Shown piece after piece: positions 7,321-11,170 of a stretch of 11,170 nucleotides of DNA. Origin of the DNA: an uncultured Bacillaceae bacterium (lineage in GTDB: Bacteria; Bacillota; Bacilli; Caldalkalibacillales; Caldalkalibacillaceae); contig CALBTX010000033.1 in assembly GCA_937967685.1 (NCBI GenBank), forward strand, positions 1 through 11,170. Direction: 5' to 3'. The notes beneath the pieces are model-generated. The model saw nothing but the letters and a program-made list of their open reading frames with translations, was not told where the DNA came from and ran no database searches. Both the position numbers and the translations under genes were made by a program. Position 1 is the stretch's first letter; every line of letters begins with the position of its first letter.

Positions 7321-7368
7321 AATGGACGCCTAGTTTAAAGGTGCTTACATAAATGGGTGCCTAGTTTG
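7321..7368. repeat. Two 17-bp direct repeats upstream of ymxH
   Basis: On the plus strand aaatggacgcctagttt (7321-7337) recurs as aaatgggtgcctagttt (7352-7368), identical at 15 of 17 positions with a 31-bp period. Shorter echoes of ggtgc lie at 7341-7345 and 7384-7388. The cluster lies between the tandem terminators and the ymxH ribosome binding site. It could be a regulator-binding array or a relic of a mobile-element end; the sequence alone does not decide. Confidence 0.5.
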
Positions 7369-7400
7369 TACTTATTCAAAATCGGTGCAAAAAAGAAGCG

Positions 7401-7427
7401 AAAATAAAAAAAGCCCTGTTGAGGGGC
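7401..7427 (-). terminator. Second of two tandem terminators after mlpA
   Basis: On the minus strand GCCCCTCAACAGGGC forms a short hairpin and runs directly into TTTTTTTATTTT. The stem is only 4-5 bp and weaker than the one before it, but the T-run is excellent. It acts as a backup stop before ymxH. Confidence 0.65.
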
Positions 7428-7435
7428 AGTGTTTC

Positions 7436-7462
7436 AAAAAGAAAGCCCGGCCTGTGCCGGGC
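7436..7462 (-). terminator. First of two tandem terminators after mlpA
   Basis: On the minus strand GCCCGGC, loop ACAG and GCCGGGC form a perfect 7-bp GC stem followed by TTTCTTTTT. It begins 2 nt after the mlpA stop codon. Together with the next hairpin it closes the ylxY-mlpA unit. Confidence 0.93.
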
Positions 7463-7463
7463 A

Positions 7464-8726
7464 CTAAGAACAAAGTAAATTGTCACGATACATCGTTTCG
7501 GGTATTTGTTTTAAGGAACTGATCAAGGCCAGGCTGTGCGGTTGCTGAAACAATTTTTGAGCGAGTTGGTGAATATCGGTTAAAGTAATTTCGTTGATTC
7601 GTTCGATGACATCCTCAACCGTTAAATGTTCGTTCAACAGAAGCTCGTTCTTGCCCATGCGCACCATACGGCTGTACGTACTTTCCAAATTTAAGATCAA
7701 GTTCCCTTTGAGCTGTTCTTTTGAGTTGCGAAGCTCTTTTTCAGTGACCCCGGCGTCGGCAATATCTTCCAGAATATGCATGAATAAATGGTAGACATCC
7801 TCCAGATGCTGATTGGACGTTCCCGCATAAACGTGCAATGAACCGACTTCTTGAAAAGAGGACAGGTAGGAAAAAACGGAATAAGCCATGCCCTGCTCCT
7901 CCCTGATTTTTTGGAAGAGCCTCGAACTCATGCTGCCGCCCAAAATATTATTCAATAAAATAAGAGCGTATAATTGCGCATCGCCAATGTGCAGCGCTTT
8001 CAAACCGATGCAGATGTGGGACTGTTCGGTATCTTTCGCCTTGAAAATGTGTTCTTTCGTCACACAGGGGCGGGCCTGTTGAAACTGTTGGACCTGATTG
8101 GGAAACTCGTCAAAAAATTGTTCAACCAACTCGACCACTTGATCTTCCCGGATATGTCCGGCCACAGCGATGACCGTGTTTGTGGACGTATAGTGTGCTT
8201 GCATGAAGGCGTATAAATCATCTGCTGTTAATTGCTGTAAAACATCCTGACGACCGAGAATACTGAAACCTAAGGCATGGTTGTTATAGGTGGCCTTGGC
8301 AATCAAATCGTGAATCAATTCGTCCGGCGTGTCATCACACATATTCAGTTCTTCCAAAACAACATTTTTCTCTTTGGCAATTTCTTTTTCGTCAAAGGTA
8401 GAGTGAAAAAACATGTCGGCCAGCACTTCCATAGCGTATGGCAGGTGTTCATCAAGCACTTCGGCAAAGTAGCACGTGTACTCCTTGGAGGTAAAAGCGT
8501 TTAAATGTCCGCCGATTTTATCGAAGGCCTCGGCAATATCGCGAGCGGTCCTGCTTTCCGTTCCCTTAAACAACATATGTTCGGTAAAATGAGCGATCCC
8601 ATTATTTTGAGGCGTTTCATGCTTGGATCCCGTCCCGATCCAGATCCCTACCGACACTGAACGCACGGATGGGATATTCTCCATCACCAGGCGCAAACCG
8701 TTGGGGTAAGTATGTGTTTGAATCAA
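7464..8726 (-). CDS. mlpA: M16 family zinc metallopeptidase (MlpA/YmxG)
   Basis: This is a processing-peptidase-like M16 zinc protease. From the TTG start it has 420 residues, with the inverted zinc motif H46-F-T-E49-H50 and the third ligand near E126 in KNVVLEELNM, 76 residues after H50. The C-terminal half carries the inactive partner domain with LLNNILGGSMSSRLFQKIREEQGMAYSV, also typical of M16. There is no signal peptide, so it is cytosolic. I chose the TTG at 8726 because AGGAGGG ends 8 nt upstream and the protein then begins MIQTHTYPNG, like B. subtilis MlpA (MINRYTCKNG). The in-frame ATG at 8750 would add 8 residues but lies upstream of that ribosome binding site and has none of its own. 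B. subtilis MlpA has been linked to aprE protease regulation. Confidence 0.92.
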   Translation of the reverse strand: MIQTHTYPNGLRLVMENIPSVRSVSVGIWIGTGSKHETPQNNGIAHFTEHMLFKGTESRTARDIAEAFDKIGGHLNAFTSKEYTCYFAEVLDEHLPYAMEVLADMFFHSTFDEKEIAKEKNVVLEELNMCDDTPDELIHDLIAKATYNNHALGFSILGRQDVLQQLTADDLYAFMQAHYTSTNTVIAVAGHIREDQVVELVEQFFDEFPNQVQQFQQARPCVTKEHIFKAKDTEQSHICIGLKALHIGDAQLYALILLNNILGGSMSSRLFQKIREEQGMAYSVFSYLSSFQEVGSLHVYAGTSNQHLEDVYHLFMHILEDIADAGVTEKELRNSKEQLKGNLILNLESTYSRMVRMGKNELLLNEHLTVEDVIERINEITLTDIHQLAQKLFQQPHSLALISSLKQIPETMYRDNLLCS

Positions 8727-8766
8727 AAGTGCTGCCCTCCTCTGACCCATTGAGATGACTAAAATT

Positions 8767-8795
8767 AATATACCAAAGTTATTCTAGTCTCACAA
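8767..8795 (-). promoter_or_regulatory. Putative SigA promoter of mlpA
   Basis: On the minus strand TTGTGA (8790-8795, 4 of 6) is followed after exactly 17 nt by TATATT (8767-8772, 5 of 6), with a TGG extended -10 element just before the -10. It overlaps the last codons of ylxY and sits about 40 nt before the mlpA TTG start. It would allow vegetative expression of mlpA independent of the upstream sporulation gene. The motif match is good but no experiment is available. Confidence 0.5.
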
Positions 8796-9777
8796 TAGAT
8801 AACGAGCGGGCGGGACTGATCACTTCGGAAACCGTTCCAATGGCCAACTCTTTTTGCTTGGCCCCTTCAATCAAACGCGGCAGCGCCTCTATAGTAGAAA
8901 ATGTGGGGTGCATCAGAACTAACGCCCCATTATCCAATTTGGGCACCACACGTTCAACCATTTGATCGGCCGACGGTTTTTTCCAATCAACCGTATCCAA
9001 TGTCCATAAGATTGTTTTCAGTTTTTGACCATGGGCCACATTGACGACGCGATGATCAAATGCACCCGACGGAGGAGCAAACAAGTGACTTTCGATCCCC
9101 AATTCTCGAATCAAATGCTGAGTTTGCTCGATTTCCCCTTTAATCTCTTTCACGCTCATCTGTCTTAAATCGGGATGAGAATAGGCATGATTGCCGATTT
9201 CATGCCCTTCACTGGCGATCTGCTGAGCCAACGCTTTGTTTCTGGACAGCCATTTGCCATCCAGGAAAAAAGTGGCCTTCACATCATATTCAGCGAATGT
9301 GTCCAGCATTTCTTCGATATATTCCGTTCCCCAGGCCACGTTAATCATGAAAGAAACCATGGTCTTCCGTGGATTTCCCCGATAAATCGGGTTCGGGGGC
9401 AAGTCATCCAATGTGACTTCCGGCTCGACTTCTTCAATGACGAGATGCTCCGGAACCACTTTTCCGATCGCTTTTGCGATGCGGATCGATTTTTCTTCAT
9501 TAATGCGGATGCCGTTGTAACCCGGTATCGCTTTCCAAACGCGGTCAATCTTGGCATCGACAGGATCCTGATTGAACTTGCGGGCCAGCGCTTGAATTTG
9601 TTCGGTCAAATCATCGCTTTCAGCATCAGGAGAGGGGCGGGCAATCACTTGAAGGTCACTTTCTTTCAATGAAGCAATGTATGTATCGATTGGGGGAAGA
9701 TTGATCAGGAGCAGAACAACACAAAACAAAGCGCTGAAAAAGATGAGCTTCACCCAAGGGCCTTTGCCTGTACTCAC
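8779..9777 (-). CDS. ylxY: YlxY-type sporulation polysaccharide deacetylase-like protein
   Basis: This is a 332-residue protein of the carbohydrate esterase 4 fold, YlxY sporulation subgroup. An N-terminal hydrophobic segment (about 10-26) with no clear cleavage site predicts a membrane anchor with the domain outside. The catalytic motifs are only partly kept. Motif 1, normally TFDD, reads FMINVAWG (143-150), so both acidic residues are lost. Motif 2 keeps the zinc histidines as HAYSH (197-201). Motif 3 has APPSG (234-238) where RPPxG is usual. DTVDW (261-265) and LMHP (288-291) are kept. It may therefore bind rather than deacetylate glycans. The GTG at 9777 has AAAGGAG 6-8 nt upstream. A SigE-like promoter lies about 100 nt upstream. 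It is followed by mlpA after 52 nt. Confidence 0.9.
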   Translation of the reverse strand: MSTGKGPWVKLIFFSALFCVVLLLINLPPIDTYIASLKESDLQVIARPSPDAESDDLTEQIQALARKFNQDPVDAKIDRVWKAIPGYNGIRINEEKSIRIAKAIGKVVPEHLVIEEVEPEVTLDDLPPNPIYRGNPRKTMVSFMINVAWGTEYIEEMLDTFAEYDVKATFFLDGKWLSRNKALAQQIASEGHEIGNHAYSHPDLRQMSVKEIKGEIEQTQHLIRELGIESHLFAPPSGAFDHRVVNVAHGQKLKTILWTLDTVDWKKPSADQMVERVVPKLDNGALVLMHPTFSTIEALPRLIEGAKQKELAIGTVSEVISPARSLSIVRLE

Positions 9778-9792
9778 GGTTTTCTCTCCTTT

Positions 9793-9851
9793 GGAAACAC
9801 ATTCGATCTAATGGAAACACCTCGGTCAAATGGAAACACATTCGATCTAAA
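9793..9851. repeat. Three tandem ~20-bp repeats in the ylxY leader
   Basis: On the plus strand ggaaacacattcgatctaat (9793-9812), ggaaacacctcggtcaaat (9813-9831) and ggaaacacattcgatctaaa (9832-9851) follow one another without gaps. The outer copies are identical at 19 of 20 positions; the middle copy is diverged and 1 bp shorter. All share GGAAACAC. The array ends next to the ylxY ribosome binding site, so it is part of the transcribed leader if the upstream promoter is real. It is either a regulatory leader element or a relic of a transposon end; I cannot tell which. Confidence 0.75.
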
Positions 9852-9859
9852 GGACAATC

Positions 9860-9872
9860 TGTTCTAAGAACA
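9860..9872. promoter_or_regulatory. Perfect 13-bp palindrome near the predicted ylxY transcription start
   Basis: TGTTCTAAGAACA is two perfect 6-bp half-sites around one central base. It lies 10 nt downstream of the putative SigE -10 box, that is at the predicted start of the ylxY message. A repressor operator is possible; no regulator can be named. Confidence 0.3.
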
Positions 9873-9882
9873 ACTTTTTTAC

Positions 9883-9912
9883 ATCGTATGGATCCAAAGG
9901 AGAAATTATGCA
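9883..9912 (-). promoter_or_regulatory. Putative SigE promoter of ylxY
   Basis: On the minus strand TGCATAAT (9905-9912) matches 6 of 8 positions of the SigE -35 consensus GKMATATT, and after 14 nt CATACGAT (9883-9890) matches 7 of 8 of the -10 consensus CATACAhT. It lies between the pnp terminator and ylxY, where a promoter is required. YlxY belongs to a sporulation family, so a mother-cell promoter makes sense. The same -10 string CATACGAT recurs in the dpaA promoter, so SigK could also be considered here, but the -35 fits SigE better. Confidence 0.5.
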
Positions 9913-9971
9913 CACTTGTCTGAGCAAAATGCAATATTTTTGTACCCGTCAAATATATGCCTCAGGCCAAT

Positions 9972-10009
9972 AAAAAAATCGAGGGCTATTAAGATAGCTC
10001 TCAATTTTT
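9972..10009 (-). terminator. Rho-independent terminator of pnp
   Basis: On the minus strand GAGAGCTAT, loop CTTA and ATAGCCCTC form a 9-position stem with one mismatch. It is extended by AAAAATT pairing with the following ATTTTTTT run. The pnp stop codon TGA lies inside the base of the stem. The plus strand also has a T-run (tcaattttt), so the hairpin could work in both directions. Confidence 0.9.
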
Positions 10010-11170
10010 CCTTCTGGAAACGGATGGCGATTGATCCTTCAACAAAGCTTTTCGGGACAAATTGACCCTCCCCTGCTGATCAATTTCCGTCACTTTCACT
10101 AATACTTCGTCACCAATAGAGACGACATCTTCCACTCTGTTCACCCGTTCCTGTGCCAACTGGGAAATATGACACAAACCTTCTTTGCCCGGCAAAATCT
10201 CGATAAATGCGCCAAACTTTTCGATTCGGGTCACTTTGCCTAAATAAGTTTCACCGACTTCCACTTCCCGAATGATATTTTGGATAATTTTTCCTGCTTT
10301 TTCATTCATTTCAGGATCCGGAGAAGCAATATAAATCCGGCCATCCTGCTCAATATCAATTTTAACACCGGTATCTTCGATAATTTGATTGATCATCTTT
10401 CCGCTTGGACCGATGACCGTGCGTATTTTTTCGGGATCAATGCGCATTGTTTTGATTTTCGGCGCATAAGGTGACAGGGCATCTTTCGGTGCTTTAATCG
10501 TCAAGGCCATATGATCCAAAATATGAAGTCTGGCCTCTTTGGCCTGCTCTAAAGCCTGAACTAAAATCTCTTCGGTCAGCTGGTCAATTTTAATATCCAT
10601 TTGCAGTGCGGTGACGCCTTTTGTCGTCCCGGCCACTTTAAAGTCCATATCCCCGAGATGATCTTCCATACCTTGGATGTCCGTCAGGACAGTGACTTTA
10701 TCTCCTTCCTTGACCAGTCCCATGGCTATGCCGGCCACAGGGGCTTTGATCGGGACGCCTGCATCCATCAGCGCTAACGTGCTGGCGCAGATGCTGGCTT
10801 GTGAGGTTGACCCGTTGGATTCCAATACTTCGGAAACCAAACGAATGGTGTACGGAAACTCTTCCTCCGAAGGAATGATCGGTTCCAAAGCGCGTTCGCC
10901 TAAAGCACCGTGACCGATTTCTCGGCGGCCGGGGGCTCTGATCGGTCTGGCTTCACCGACGCTGAACGAAGGGAAGTTATAATGGTGCATAAACCTTTTC
11001 GATTCTTCCGTTTCCAAACCGTCCAGTATTTGAACATCGCCAAGCGGACCGAGTGTACACACGCTTAACACTTGTGTCTGTCCTCGGATAAATAAACCGG
11101 AACCGTGCGTGCGGGCCAATACGGAAATTTCAGAGGATAAAGGTCTGATTTCGTCCGGTTTCCTCCCGTC
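10001..11170 (-). CDS. pnp: Polynucleotide phosphorylase, C-terminal part (cut by window edge)
   Basis: This is the 3'-to-5' phosphorolytic exoribonuclease PNPase, which acts in mRNA decay. About 389 of roughly 700 residues are present, open at the right edge. The frame is still open at 11170, where it reads DGRKPDEIRPLSSEIS, the beginning of the second RNase PH domain, so the TTG at 11119 is internal and not a start. The active-site acidic cluster is seen as EDHLGDMDFKVAGTTKG. It is followed by a KH domain (RTVIGPSGKMINQIIEDTG) and an S1 domain (GETYLGKVTRIEKFGAFIEI to VNLSRKAL), then a short basic tail SVSRRKN. The first RNase PH domain and the alpha-helical linker lie outside the window. 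Its stop codon lies in the terminator stem. Confidence 0.97.
   Translation of the reverse strand, partial: DGRKPDEIRPLSSEISVLARTHGSGLFIRGQTQVLSVCTLGPLGDVQILDGLETEESKRFMHHYNFPSFSVGEARPIRAPGRREIGHGALGERALEPIIPSEEEFPYTIRLVSEVLESNGSTSQASICASTLALMDAGVPIKAPVAGIAMGLVKEGDKVTVLTDIQGMEDHLGDMDFKVAGTTKGVTALQMDIKIDQLTEEILVQALEQAKEARLHILDHMALTIKAPKDALSPYAPKIKTMRIDPEKIRTVIGPSGKMINQIIEDTGVKIDIEQDGRIYIASPDPEMNEKAGKIIQNIIREVEVGETYLGKVTRIEKFGAFIEILPGKEGLCHISQLAQERVNRVEDVVSIGDEVLVKVTEIDQQGRVNLSRKALLKDQSPSVSRRKN

Noticed and set aside
8727..8750. ATG at 8750 as the mlpA start
   Set aside because: The AGGAGGG ribosome binding site lies after this ATG and is correctly spaced for the TTG at 8726, which also gives the family's usual N-terminus.
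9175..9672. 165-codon plus-strand open frame opposite ylxY
   Set aside because: It is an antisense shadow; the minus-strand gene has clear CE4 motifs and a good start.
9793..9851. Possible mini CRISPR array
   Set aside because: The units are directly adjacent with no spacers, the middle copy is diverged, and no cas gene is nearby.
9656..9952. 98-codon minus-strand frame through the ylxY leader repeats, encoding a repeated PLDRMCF
   Set aside because: The repeated peptide only reflects the DNA repeats. The frame enters ylxY out of frame, and the GTG at 9777 with AAAGGAG is the real start.
9908..9973. Plus-strand 21-codon reading frame (MHTCLSKMQYFCTRQIYASGQ) with AAAGGAG 5 nt upstream and a bidirectional hairpin after it
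   Set aside because: No plus-strand promoter is visible. The ribosome-site-like bases coincide with the spacer of the minus-strand SigE-like promoter, and the peptide has no recognisable features. Chance is the simpler reading.

Overview
All genes in this window read on the minus strand, in an order that matches a conserved chromosomal block of endospore-forming Bacillales (Bacillus subtilis: pnpA, ylxY, mlpA, ymxH, spoVFA, spoVFB, asd, dapG, dapA, rnjB, tepA, ylzJ). The dipicolinate synthase pair, the YlxY and YmxH sporulation families, the AGGAGG-type ribosome binding sites and the TTG/GTG starts all point to a spore-forming member of the Bacillaceae or a close relative. I cannot name the species. 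This is core chromosome; I see no prophage, CRISPR array, RNA gene or intact mobile element.

Layout in the direction of transcription (right to left). (1) 11170-10001: C-terminal part of polynucleotide phosphorylase, closed by a terminator that overlaps its stop codon. (2) 9777-7464: ylxY-type sporulation deacetylase-like protein and the M16 zinc protease mlpA. They lie behind a putative SigE promoter (9883-9912) and a putative internal SigA promoter (8767-8795) and are closed by two tandem terminators. (3) 7287-3089: ymxH, then dpaA-dpaB (dipicolinate synthase) behind a putative SigK promoter carrying a GerE-like site, then asd and dapG. (4) 2913-1246: RNase J with its own SigA-type promoter and a strong terminator. 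(5) 1110-47: tepA (ClpP-like) and ylzJ, overlapping by ATGA. An extended -10 promoter for the next gene lies at the left edge.

Functionally, asd and dapG supply aspartate semialdehyde toward lysine, diaminopimelate and dipicolinate. DpaA/DpaB divert the DapA product to dipicolinic acid for the spore core, which explains the linkage. RNase J and PNPase are RNA decay enzymes. YlxY, YmxH and TepA belong to families tied to sporulation or spore outgrowth.

The points most worth a second look are regulatory. A 13-bp inverted repeat fills nearly the whole dpaB-asd gap and ends at the asd start codon. A SigK/GerE-type arrangement precedes dpaA. Two different short direct-repeat clusters lie in the intergenic regions on either side of ylxY-mlpA. 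dapA is missing from its usual place between dapG and rnjB. I found no convincing novel multi-gene system.
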